Assembly (NCBI GenBank): GCA_002337545.1
Contig: DDGE01000067.1
Coordinates: forward strand, 5,309 to 21,660
Source: Phycisphaerales bacterium UBA1910
Lineage (GTDB): Bacteria > Planctomycetota > Phycisphaerae > Phycisphaerales > UBA1924
DNA length: 16,352 bases
Direction: 5' to 3'
A model generated the notes under the pieces. That model was not told the DNA's origin, did no database searches, and was given only the letters and a program-made list of their open reading frames with translations. A program made the translations under genes and the position numbers. This document shows, piece after piece, positions 5,972-14,030 of the stretch. Position 1 is the stretch's first letter. The number at the start of each line of letters is the position of its first letter.

Positions 5972-7435
5972 TCACGCGTCGGATGAATCGGGGGACGGAT
6001 CCGCTCCCAGATCCGCGAGTGTCATTCCCGAACATGCCCCTTCCGCGGCCTTGAGCACGGCTTCCGGGAGCAGGTCGTCTGCGGCAGAAACGCGGAAGGC
6101 GTCGAGGCGATGGGCGCTCTTGAGGACATCCTCGAGCGGGATCTGATCGGCGGGTCGTGCGGGGGTCCATGCCGCGTCGCGATCGCCTTCTTCGACACGA
6201 TGGATGAACCCGCCGCGATGGAGGACGGCGATCACATCGGTTGCCTGCGATGGCTTGAGGTTTTTCTGCTCGGCGACCTGATCCGCGGTGACCGGGTTGC
6301 CGGTCTGGAATCCACGCTGGATGGCATGCGCGACGCTCAGCGCGACGAGTGGATCCATGAGGGGTGCGTCTGATTCGTCGTTGGCTGAGGGGTTGAGCTT
6401 GGAGTGGACGAGGCGTTGGAAGTTCTGGAGGGCGTAGCTCGCCTGGACGCCGAAGAGGACGATGAGCCAGGTGAGGTAGATCCAGAGGAGGAAGAGAGGG
6501 AGGATCGCGACGGAGCCGTAGAACTTGGAGTATGTGGTGGTGTAGCGAAGGTATGTGGTGAATCCGAGCTTGCCCAGTTCCCAGAGGATCGCGGCGAAGA
6601 ACGCGCCGGCGAGGGCGGAGCGAAACTTGATCCGGGTGTTTGGGATGGTGGTGTAGGCACCGAGGAGCAGGAGGGTGGAGATGAGGACGGAGACGCCGTA
6701 GCCGGCCATGACGGCACCGACGAGGGAGTCCTGCCCGGCGATGGAGACCACCCAGCGTGTGAACGCGTCTCCCGCGAGGAAGGTCGCGGCGAGCAGGAGT
6801 GAGCCCGCGGTGAGGATTGTCCAGTAGAGCATGATGCGGCGGAGCCAGGGTCTGCCTCCGGGTGCGCCGCAGAGCTGGTTGAATGACTTTTCGATCTCGA
6901 TGAGCATCGACATCGCCGCATAGAGGAGGACGAGCCCCGAGGTGAGCGCGATCCACCCTGTGGGAACATTGCGTATGGAGGTGTTGACGCGGTTGATCAG
7001 GTCTGTGATGACCTGCTCGAGATCGGCGTCCGCGAAGGGGTCTGGGGTGGCATCGGTCTCCTCCTCGGCGGCCTCTTCGATGGTTTCTATGACTTCGTCG
7101 GGAGAGAGCTCTCCGGTGACGAGCTGGGAACCGGGTGCGGCGGGATCGATCGAGGATATCTGTGAGATTCCGGCGAAGTCGAGGACTCGGCGTACACCCG
7201 ACTCGACCTGATTTTCGGAGACGATGGAGCCGAAGATCAGGAGCCCGATGGCCATGACGGGGATGATGGAGAAGATGGTCCTGAACGCGAGCGCGGCGGC
7301 CATGCGGGGGAGCTGGGACTTGTAGAGCCCGATGACGCCGATCTTGGTGACGATGAAGATGCGCTCGGCTTCCGATTTCCAATCACGGGAATCGGATGCG
7401 TTGTTCTCTTCGGTGTTGGGTGTTGGCTCGGTCAT
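5972..7435 (-). CDS. YihY/BrkB family inner-membrane protein with C-terminal winged-helix-like domain
   Basis: Polytopic membrane protein, 487 residues, of the YihY/virulence factor BrkB family. The family was once mislabelled RNase BN and its function is still poorly defined. Six hydrophobic segments are visible at about 47-72, 160-180, 203-222, 243-263, 272-290 and 307-331. The family hallmark KFYGSVAILPLFLLWIYL lies at 304-321. Between segments 1 and 2 is an unusually long loop with an acidic stretch (about 109-140). After the last segment a cytoplasmic region of about 150 residues contains a winged-helix-like part (about 362-420: VTADQVAEQKNLKPSQATDVI, then a basic wing), as in longer members of the family. 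The ATG at 7435 has no good ribosome-binding site but fits the N terminus. It lies 70 bases after the pseudouridine synthase gene and may be cotranscribed with it. Confidence 0.88.
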   Translation of the reverse strand: MTEPTPNTEENNASDSRDWKSEAERIFIVTKIGVIGLYKSQLPRMAAALAFRTIFSIIPVMAIGLLIFGSIVSENQVESGVRRVLDFAGISQISSIDPAAPGSQLVTGELSPDEVIETIEEAAEEETDATPDPFADADLEQVITDLINRVNTSIRNVPTGWIALTSGLVLLYAAMSMLIEIEKSFNQLCGAPGGRPWLRRIMLYWTILTAGSLLLAATFLAGDAFTRWVVSIAGQDSLVGAVMAGYGVSVLISTLLLLGAYTTIPNTRIKFRSALAGAFFAAILWELGKLGFTTYLRYTTTYSKFYGSVAILPLFLLWIYLTWLIVLFGVQASYALQNFQRLVHSKLNPSANDESDAPLMDPLVALSVAHAIQRGFQTGNPVTADQVAEQKNLKPSQATDVIAVLHRGGFIHRVEEGDRDAAWTPARPADQIPLEDVLKSAHRLDAFRVSAADDLLPEAVLKAAEGACSGMTLADLGADPSPDSSDA

Positions 7436-7505
7436 GTATGGGCTGGTTGCGCTCGCGATGGGGGCAACTCAAACGACGCGGCGTGCCCTGTGGGTCTGTA
7501 GCGGG

Positions 7506-8543
7506 TTATTCGGCATCTTCTCGCGGCGGCTTGGGTGAAGTTGAACGATCGGGGGCGGGTTTCGTTGCCCGGTTGATCGCGTTCTTCATCTTTCTCTTTC
7601 GGATCTGCGCGCTGTTTGTTGCTGCATCGGGCGCGATATAAGGCTGCTTGCGTTCCTGGGGCTGCTGCTGTGCCTTTTTGCGTGCTCGTGCTCTGCGCGA
7701 TCCGCTCGATGAGCCGGGTTCGGACTTCTTCTTGTCTGCGCGTTGATCTGCAGCGGCTCGTTTGAGTGCTCGGATCTCTTCGCGGGTCAGCTCTCGCCAT
7801 TGGCCGCGTGCGAGTCCTTTGAGTTTGACGGGGCCCATCCCGACGCGTTCGAGCTTCTTGACGGGGTACCCCACTGCTGCGAGCATGCGTCGTACCTGAC
7901 GGTTTCGGCCTTCCCTGAGTGTGAGTTCGACAACGGTTTTGTCGCGTTCGCGGGCGATGAGGGCGATTTCGACATGGGCCGTGCGTGCGGCCCCGTCTGT
8001 GCGTCCTGCTTTTCGTTGCGCGAGGTAGATCCCTCGTTCGAGTTCCTTGATAGCCTCCTCGTCGAGCGAGCCCTTGACGGCGACCCGGTAGGTCTTTGGC
8101 ACGCCGTATCTGGGGTGGGTGAGGCGGTTTGCGAGTTCGCCGTCGTTTGTGAGGAGGATGAGCCCGACGGTGTCGTAATCGAGTCTTCCGACGGGGAATA
8201 GGCGGGGTGCAGCGGGGTGATCGACGAGTTCGGTGACGGTGCGTCGATCCGCGCCCGGCTCGTCCTTCGCGGTGGAGAGCGTCCTGGGCGGCTTGTTGAG
8301 CATGACATAGATCTTGCGATCTGGTCGCGGGAGCACCTTTCCTGCGACGACGATGCGGTCTTCGTCAGGATCGACCCATGCTGGGAGGGTGGCGACGAGG
8401 TGCCCGTTGACGGTGACATCGCCGTTCTCGATCATGGACTCGCAGGCGCGTCGAGAGCCGACGCCAGCGTCTGCCATGACGCGCTGGAGGCGCTTGCCGC
8501 GGGTTGCATCGGTGAGATCGGGCTTGTCGTTGCGTTTCTTCAC
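7506..8543 (-). CDS. RsuA/RluB-family pseudouridine synthase
   Basis: Converts specific uridines in ribosomal RNA to pseudouridine. It has 345 residues if started at the GTG at 8543. An S4 RNA-binding domain covers about 16-62 (RLQRVMADAGVGSRRACE, VTVNG). The catalytic domain covers about 77-240, with the active-site Asp122 in VGRLDYDTVGL, followed by LTNDGELANRLTHP and the family motif EGRNRQVRRML. GTG is chosen because the S4 domain starts just after it, and the in-frame extension upstream has no ATG and a non-protein-like composition. There is no Shine-Dalgarno sequence; TACACT lies five bases upstream. The last 90 or so residues form a Lys/Arg/Gln/Ser-rich disordered tail, longer than in E. 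coli RluB. RluB (23S rRNA), RluE/F and RsuA (16S rRNA) cannot be told apart safely here. It is the first gene of the minus-strand run. Confidence 0.93.
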   Translation of the reverse strand: MKKRNDKPDLTDATRGKRLQRVMADAGVGSRRACESMIENGDVTVNGHLVATLPAWVDPDEDRIVVAGKVLPRPDRKIYVMLNKPPRTLSTAKDEPGADRRTVTELVDHPAAPRLFPVGRLDYDTVGLILLTNDGELANRLTHPRYGVPKTYRVAVKGSLDEEAIKELERGIYLAQRKAGRTDGAARTAHVEIALIARERDKTVVELTLREGRNRQVRRMLAAVGYPVKKLERVGMGPVKLKGLARGQWRELTREEIRALKRAAADQRADKKKSEPGSSSGSRRARARKKAQQQPQERKQPYIAPDAATNSAQIRKRKMKNAINRATKPAPDRSTSPKPPREDAE

Positions 8544-8719
8544 ATGGGAGTGTATGCGTGGGTGTGAAAATCGCGCGGGAAATGGGTGTCTGCGACGGCG
8601 ATTCTTGAGCGTGTGACCCGATTGTGCCGAAGTTATTAGGACGCAGTGGGTTTGGTTCGCGCCGGAGGAGCGCGAGAAATGCGCTGTGTTGCCCCGACGA
8701 GGGGATTGGAGCCCGATCC

Positions 8720-10387
8720 ATGAGCAATGAAGGCCTGAGGCATAAAGCGACTCTCCGGATGACCACGGATCCGGGTAAGGGGAACGGGGCGATCGTTGAG
8801 CCACGCGCGACGATCGAGAAGGGCGAATCGGACGAGATGTTCCTGACGCCGAGGGTTCTTGATGCGAGCGCGTTTGCGAAGTATGCGGAGACCCTCAAGG
8901 GGATCATCGCGCAGGCGAGTGCGCAGGGGCGGGTGCTCGAGGATTTCTCGACAGATGCCGACGCGATGATCAAGCGTTGCAACGAGACGAGCGATTCGGT
9001 GAACAAACGCCTGCAGGCGGGGATCCGGATGCTCAAGATGATCGACGAGCGGGCGGAGCGGACGGACCGGCTGCTGGAGAAGGTGCAGTCGGCGTTGCCC
9101 GATGCCCAGGCGGTGAGCGAGCGGATCGACAGGGTCATTGATGAGCGTTTGGCTGCGAGCGAGGCACGGATCAATGATCTGATTCAGAACGCGGAATCGC
9201 GGGTGCAGTTGGCCGAGCGGCGTGCCTCCGAGGCGATCGAGCGCACGCAGGAACACGCGGGCGAGCTTGAGGCGTTGGGGTCTTCGATCGATGCTCGGCT
9301 TGGGGCGTTGCGTGAGGCGATCGAGAAGAGCGAGCAGATTCATGATGAGGGGATCGAGACACTGACCGCTCGCGTTGACGCGGCACGAGCAGAGGTCGAT
9401 CGTGCGATCGCGCAGGCATTTGAGAAGGCGAACGAGGCGGGTGAGGCGTTGGGGCAACGCGCCGATGAGACCATGCATCGCATCGAGTCGCGCGTGGAGA
9501 CGGTTGGTACTTCGATCGAGCCGCTGATCGACGCGGCGAGCACGGCGATGCGAGCGCTTGGCATGGACCCTGAGAACCCGGTCTTTGCGGACTCTCCGCT
9601 GGCACGCATTGAATCACTGGTGGATCGCGGTGAGACGCAGCTTGCATCGCTGGATCGTGTGTACCGGCAGCTGGAGGACCTGCAGTCGCAGGCGGAGGGT
9701 GTGCGAAGTACATTCGGGAACTGGCTGATCGAGGCCGCGGCTGATCTTGATCAGTTGGAGTCTCGCAAGGAACACATCGTTGGTCCGATGCAGGAGGCCG
9801 CGGTTGCGATCCGGGAGATCGGGCCTGATCTGGAGCAGAAGCTGCGACTTGCGTCGACGGAACTCTCGCAGTTGCAGATCGCGCAGAAGACATTGCGTGA
9901 AACGATCGCCGCGTCATCGCAGATCGCGAATGAGGTTTCGGACCGGATGGGCAATCAGTCTGGGCAGTTGCAGGCCCTGCTGGATGGTTCGTTGCACAAG
10001 CTGTCTACGCGTGTGGAGCAGGCGGGGGTTTGGCTGGGAACCCTGATCCAACGGGCGGAATCGCTGGGCTCGTCGATGCCGACGGCTGGATCGATGGAGT
10101 TCTCGGCGGCTGATGCCCCGCAGCAGCACACCCCGCGGGCAGAAGTGCCGTCCGCACCAGTGGAGCCAACAGCAACCGAGACGACGCGTGTGGAGCGGAC
10201 GACATCGGTTGCGCCTGTCGTAGAGACCGAATCGCTGGAGACGCGTCTGCAGGATGTTCAGGATGAGGTTGAGGAGCTGCGGAGTTTCACGCTCCCGGCA
10301 CCGCCGCAGTTGCCGATCGATTCGATTTCGTTCGATGGTGCTGCAGATGTCTTTGAGCACAACTGCGAGGATGATCAGGAATCCTGA
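8720..10387 (+). CDS. Long coiled-coil protein of unknown function
   Basis: A predicted cytoplasmic protein of 555 residues with no signal peptide, no membrane segment and no enzyme motif. The start at 8720 has GGAG at 8708-8711, eight bases upstream; an in-frame extension to 8624 lacks such a site. A short head (about 40-80, around FLTPRVLDASAFAKYAETLK) looks globular. Long heptad-rich helices follow at about 85-275 and 310-450, rich in Glu, Arg, Ala and Gln. A Pro/Thr/Val-rich linker (about 475-520) leads to a last short helix (ETRLQDVQDEVEELRSF) and an acidic end. The two helical arms are split by a break containing GMDPENPVFADSP near 280-292. The 3' end overlaps the convergent cobalamin-binding gene by 13 bases. 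Structural, cytoskeleton-like or scaffold roles fit the shape, but nothing in the sequence shows which; generic similarity to other coiled coils should not be taken as homology. Confidence 0.83.
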   Translation: MSNEGLRHKATLRMTTDPGKGNGAIVEPRATIEKGESDEMFLTPRVLDASAFAKYAETLKGIIAQASAQGRVLEDFSTDADAMIKRCNETSDSVNKRLQAGIRMLKMIDERAERTDRLLEKVQSALPDAQAVSERIDRVIDERLAASEARINDLIQNAESRVQLAERRASEAIERTQEHAGELEALGSSIDARLGALREAIEKSEQIHDEGIETLTARVDAARAEVDRAIAQAFEKANEAGEALGQRADETMHRIESRVETVGTSIEPLIDAASTAMRALGMDPENPVFADSPLARIESLVDRGETQLASLDRVYRQLEDLQSQAEGVRSTFGNWLIEAAADLDQLESRKEHIVGPMQEAAVAIREIGPDLEQKLRLASTELSQLQIAQKTLRETIAASSQIANEVSDRMGNQSGQLQALLDGSLHKLSTRVEQAGVWLGTLIQRAESLGSSMPTAGSMEFSAADAPQQHTPRAEVPSAPVEPTATETTRVERTTSVAPVVETESLETRLQDVQDEVEELRSFTLPAPPQLPIDSISFDGAADVFEHNCEDDQES

Positions 10388-11370
10388 GTATCCGGCTCCC
10401 AGAGCTCGTATGGGAACTCTTCGGGGATGAGGTTTGGTCGATCGTTGATGAACGCGACCATGAACTCGAGTGCGTCGACAACGCGTGGCCCGGGTCGGTT
10501 GAACATCTGATTCCCGTCCACGATGGCGACACGCCGGTCCTTGACGGCGGGAAGATCGCGGAACCAGGCGTGGTTCCTGAAGAGTTGATTTGCTTCGTGT
10601 CTTGCTTGGCTGAGTGTGAGTCCGCAGGGGGCGATGACGAGATATCGGGGGTTGGTGGCGGCAAAGATTTCGCTGTTGATGGCAATGGAGTGCCCGGCGA
10701 GGCGTTCGGCCTGCTGTGGCCCCACGGCGGCACCTGAGCCAGGTTTGGCGACGGCTTCGTTGAGTGGGTGTCGGGCGCCGGCGCGTTCGATCAGTTGGAC
10801 ATTCCAGTGCCCGGCGATGTAGATCGGGTCGGTCCATTCCATGAACCCACAGACCGGGCCGTCGTCGTAGGGGTTGATGTGCTCCTCGGCGCGATCCATT
10901 CTTTGTCGGAGTTTCACGACCTGATGCATGGCTTGTTCGCTCATCCCGATTGCGTCCCCGACGCGGTAGATGTCATCGAGGATATCCTCGATGCTCTGGG
11001 GGTTGAGGGTCAGGACGCGTGGATTGGACGGGATGCGTTCTGCGACGCGTCGGACGGCGTCCAGGTCGATCGAGCAGACGGAACAGAGATCCTGGGTGAT
11101 GATCAGATCGGGTGCGAGCTGGGCGAGTTGCTCCTCGTCGATCGTATAGAGGGATTGGCCGGATTGGGTCGCGGACGCGACCTGGGTGTCGATCGCTTTG
11201 GCGTCAATCCCGGATTCGGGGTCGTAGTGCGTGTTCTGGGCGGTGAGCGCGGGGACGGACTTGATCTCGGGGGGGAAATCGCACTCGTGGGAACGCCCGA
11301 TGAGGGCATCGGTTGCGCCCAGCAGGGCGACGATCTCGGTGCCCGAAGGGATGAGACTCACGATGCGCAT
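10375..11370 (-). CDS. BtuF-like cobalamin/metal-chelate binding protein without signal peptide
   Basis: A member of the ABC-transporter substrate-binding fold that binds vitamin B12 or iron complexes (BtuF/FepB type, COG0614), 331 residues. The N terminus MRIVSLIPSGTEIVALLGA is the first beta strand and helix of the fold, not a signal peptide, so the protein probably stays in the cytoplasm. Typical features are RSHECDFP at 26-33, the DLIITQDLCSVC segment at 88-99 and the second-lobe sequence CGFMEWTDPIYIAGHWN. Related signal-less proteins are often annotated as cobalamin-binding proteins. No permease or ATPase gene is beside it. The ATG at 11370 has GGAG seven bases upstream, and that GGAG can pair with a CTCC just before it (CTCC-TTTC-GGAG), which could mask the ribosome site. 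It is divergent from the secretin gene. Ligand is not proven. Confidence 0.85.
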   Translation of the reverse strand: MRIVSLIPSGTEIVALLGATDALIGRSHECDFPPEIKSVPALTAQNTHYDPESGIDAKAIDTQVASATQSGQSLYTIDEEQLAQLAPDLIITQDLCSVCSIDLDAVRRVAERIPSNPRVLTLNPQSIEDILDDIYRVGDAIGMSEQAMHQVVKLRQRMDRAEEHINPYDDGPVCGFMEWTDPIYIAGHWNVQLIERAGARHPLNEAVAKPGSGAAVGPQQAERLAGHSIAINSEIFAATNPRYLVIAPCGLTLSQARHEANQLFRNHAWFRDLPAVKDRRVAIVDGNQMFNRPGPRVVDALEFMVAFINDRPNLIPEEFPYELWEPDTQDS

Positions 11371-11424
11371 GAACTTGCTCCGAAAGGAGTAAAAAGGCCC
11401 GAAAGTACGGCTTACGGGCTACTG

Positions 11425-11430
11425 TATAAT
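11425..11430 (+). promoter_or_regulatory. -10 element of the secretin operon promoter, possibly bidirectional
   Basis: A perfect TATAAT lies in the divergent gap between the cobalamin-binding gene and the secretin gene. It would start the secretin transcript near 11437, about 77 bases before the GTG. No good -35 box is seen 16-18 bases upstream. Read on the other strand, the overlapping TATACA (11428-11423) could be the -10 box of the divergent gene. Confidence 0.5.
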
Positions 11431-11513
11431 GCCGACGATTGTTTTGGATCGGGATCGGCAATGATTGGACGATAGACCCTTTGCGGGCGGTTGTGCCCGG
11501 CAAGGAGATCGCG

Positions 11514-14006
11514 GTGGCGAAACGGATGAAGAAGACAAATCTGATGATGCTGATGGGTGTGGTTGGGTGCGCGATGAGCGCCTCGGCGATGGGGCAGATG
11601 GCATTGCCTGAGGATGCGGCATCGCGCCCGGCTCGCAACGATCGTCCTGTGCGGTCGGCCCAGCCCGTCTCTGAGCAGCCCGAGGAGACGATCTCGTTCT
11701 CGGCTTTCTCGGAGCCGATGGAACTGACGACGCTGATTAACTTTGTCGGCGATCAGTTGGGCATCAACATCGTTGTGAAGGGTTCGCCGGAGGGCGAGGT
11801 CGCTTTCAACGCTCCCGTTGAGGTCCCCAAGAGTCGCCTGATCGATCTTCTGGACGCGATGCTCGATCAGTACAACTTCACGGTGACCTTTGAGCCGGCG
11901 ACGGGTTTCTACATTGTGCAGCCGACTGGTGATGTGAAACCGGTGTTTGGTAATGTGTTGGCGACGACGAAGATCATCGAGACGCCGAACATCAAGCCGA
12001 GTTTGTTGGTTGGGCCGTTGCAGGCGACGCTCAGTGGCCCGAACGCCACGGGCGGTGCGAACCAGCAGGGCACGAACGCGATTCAGGCGGTTGACGAGCT
12101 TGGGGTGTTGATCATCAATGCTCGCTCGCGTGATATCGCGCGGATCGAGTCGATGGTTGAGAAGATCATTCAGCGTGATCAGGAGCAGGAGTACATCCGC
12201 TTCGAGCTGGATCATCTCGCGGCTCCGACGGCGCTGAATCGGGTTGTTGGTCTTGTGGGGGGAAGCTCCGGGGGGACCGGGCTGAACTTCTCCGGTGGGA
12301 ACAACAACCGCGGCGGAAACCAGAACAACAACCAGAACCTGCTCACACTCGACGGTGGCACGCTTTCCAATATCGGCGAGCGCATCACGGTCGACCCTCA
12401 GGGGAACGCGTTGATTTTCCGTGGCACCAACAACGAGATCGAGCGTGTGCGTTCGCTACTCGGGGTGATCGATGTTGCGAATACGCTCGAGCCGCGCAAC
12501 TACTTCGCGGGCGCTTCGGCGTCGCAGATCGCGGATATCGCGAAGCGTCGTGGTCTTGGCGAGGTGATTCTGATTGAGGACACGACGACCAATCAGTTCT
12601 CAGGGTTCAACAACTTCAACAATCAGAACAATCAGTTCGGCACGACCGACGATGAGGGTCAGGGCGGGCCGGTCATGGTTGTTGATACGACTCGTGGCAA
12701 CATCATCTATTACGGAACAGCGGAACAGCAGGCGCAGCTTGCGGCGTTGCTCGAAGAACTTAAGACAGAAGACGAGCGGGTGGTGATCCGTCATTACAAG
12801 CTGGATCACACGGACGCGCTCACTGTTACGGACCTGCTCAACTCGATCATCAAGGGCGAGTCGCAGACGGGTGATTCGGACATTCTCTCCGGGGCTCAGG
12901 GGCGCACAAATCGCGGGTTTGTCAATGGGTTCCCTGTGTTCGGGGATGAGCCCGGGGCGTTCGACCCGGACAAGATCACGATCACCGCGGACGAGTCGAA
13001 CAACCAGGTGGTGATCAATGCCCCGATCAAGCAGCAGGAGAGCGTTGAGATCCTGATCAGCGAGCTCGACCAGCAGCGGCCGCAGGTGTATATCGAGGCG
13101 ATGATCGTGTCGATCGCGGACAACCAGGACTACACGCTGGCGTTTGAGACGCAGCTCAACCGGGGCGACTTCTCGCTGGGAACGAACTTCGGGCTCAGCT
13201 CGCGTGATAACTTCACGGATGCGAAGACGGTCTCGCCCAGTCTTTCGGGATTGACGCAAGCGTTGATCAGCACGGACGCGGTCCCGCTGATTATCAACGC
13301 GACGCAAACAAACACGGATGTGCGCATCCTCTCGACGCCTCAGCTGCTTGTGAATGACAACCAGGAATCTGAGATCGTGTCGATCGAAGAGCAGCCGTAC
13401 TCCGAGGTGACATCGGGCACGAACGGCGGCGATGCGCTGGAAGGGTTTGGCGGGTACGCTGAAGCTGGCACGACTCTCCGTGTGACGCCTTCGATCTCCA
13501 AGGCGGGGTTCATCCGCATGGAGTACTATGTTGAGCTTTCGAACTTCATCGGTATCGGCAGCGACGGGCTCCCCCCGGCGACGAACCGGCGCACGGTTGA
13601 GGGCGGCGTGACCGTTCCGAGCAATGGCACGATCGTGCTGGGCGGGATTACTGTTGACGATGTGCGTGACACGATCGTCAAGGTGCCGTTTGTCGGCGAC
13701 ATCCCGCTTGTGGGCGAGTTGTTCCGCCGGACGAACAAGGTGAATAACCAGTCGAAGCTGTATGTGTTCCTCACGCCTCGGATTATGACTGATCCGAACT
13801 TCAATGATCTGAAGCTGTTCTCGCAGGGGCCTCAGGCGGAGATGCAGGTCGAGGACCATTTGCCCGAGCTCGAGCCCGCGGTGATCGATGCGGAGTTCCG
13901 CCCGATCGAGCAGCTTGAGATTCCTGAGGCGGACGATTCGTCTTCCGCCACGGCACCGCTGATGGAGCCGGCGCCCGTCGAGGTCAGCGAAGTAACCGGT
14001 TCGTAA
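11514..14006 (+). CDS. gspD: Secretin, GspD/PulD type outer-membrane channel
   Basis: Forms the ring-shaped outer-membrane channel of a type II secretion or type IV pilus system; 830 residues. The GTG at 11514 is chosen because AAGGAG (11502-11507) is six bases upstream; an ATG at 11526 is the alternative. Either way the N terminus is a signal peptide (KRMKKTNLMMLMGVVGCAMSASA). The periplasmic part has an N0-like domain (about 55-145) and several N1-N3-like repeats to about 520. The secretin core covers about 524-760, starting QVYIEAMIVSIADNQDY, with the ILSTPQLLVNDNQE segment and the typical VPFVGDIPLVGELFRR at 724-739. Two Asn-rich linkers (261-275 and 365-374) interrupt the N-domain region. 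A long acidic tail (about 765-830) follows. It is 24 bases before the ATPase gene. A pilus-type PilQ is less likely because no AMIN domain is seen. Confidence 0.93.
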   Translation: MAKRMKKTNLMMLMGVVGCAMSASAMGQMALPEDAASRPARNDRPVRSAQPVSEQPEETISFSAFSEPMELTTLINFVGDQLGINIVVKGSPEGEVAFNAPVEVPKSRLIDLLDAMLDQYNFTVTFEPATGFYIVQPTGDVKPVFGNVLATTKIIETPNIKPSLLVGPLQATLSGPNATGGANQQGTNAIQAVDELGVLIINARSRDIARIESMVEKIIQRDQEQEYIRFELDHLAAPTALNRVVGLVGGSSGGTGLNFSGGNNNRGGNQNNNQNLLTLDGGTLSNIGERITVDPQGNALIFRGTNNEIERVRSLLGVIDVANTLEPRNYFAGASASQIADIAKRRGLGEVILIEDTTTNQFSGFNNFNNQNNQFGTTDDEGQGGPVMVVDTTRGNIIYYGTAEQQAQLAALLEELKTEDERVVIRHYKLDHTDALTVTDLLNSIIKGESQTGDSDILSGAQGRTNRGFVNGFPVFGDEPGAFDPDKITITADESNNQVVINAPIKQQESVEILISELDQQRPQVYIEAMIVSIADNQDYTLAFETQLNRGDFSLGTNFGLSSRDNFTDAKTVSPSLSGLTQALISTDAVPLIINATQTNTDVRILSTPQLLVNDNQESEIVSIEEQPYSEVTSGTNGGDALEGFGGYAEAGTTLRVTPSISKAGFIRMEYYVELSNFIGIGSDGLPPATNRRTVEGGVTVPSNGTIVLGGITVDDVRDTIVKVPFVGDIPLVGELFRRTNKVNNQSKLYVFLTPRIMTDPNFNDLKLFSQGPQAEMQVEDHLPELEPAVIDAEFRPIEQLEIPEADDSSSATAPLMEPAPVEVSEVTGS

Positions 14007-14030
14007 AGGTCAGAGCGAGGACGCAGCGGC

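Noticed and set aside
5907..7382. Minus-strand frame of 491 codons overlapping the YihY gene
   Set aside because: It is another frame of the same DNA, rich in Arg, His and Pro, while the chosen frame has membrane segments and the family hallmark.
9171..9917. Minus-strand frames inside the coiled-coil gene
   Set aside because: Ser/Arg/Pro-rich shadow sequence. The plus-strand frame shows long regular heptads and a good ribosome site, so it is the real gene.
11371..11513. Cobalamin riboswitch upstream of the BtuF-like gene
   Set aside because: The gap is only 143 bases, I do not see a B12-box, and it also has to hold the divergent promoter.
12600..13859. Minus-strand frame of 419 codons inside the secretin gene
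   Set aside because: Antisense shadow of a strongly conserved secretin core; Arg/Asp/Val-rich with no domain.
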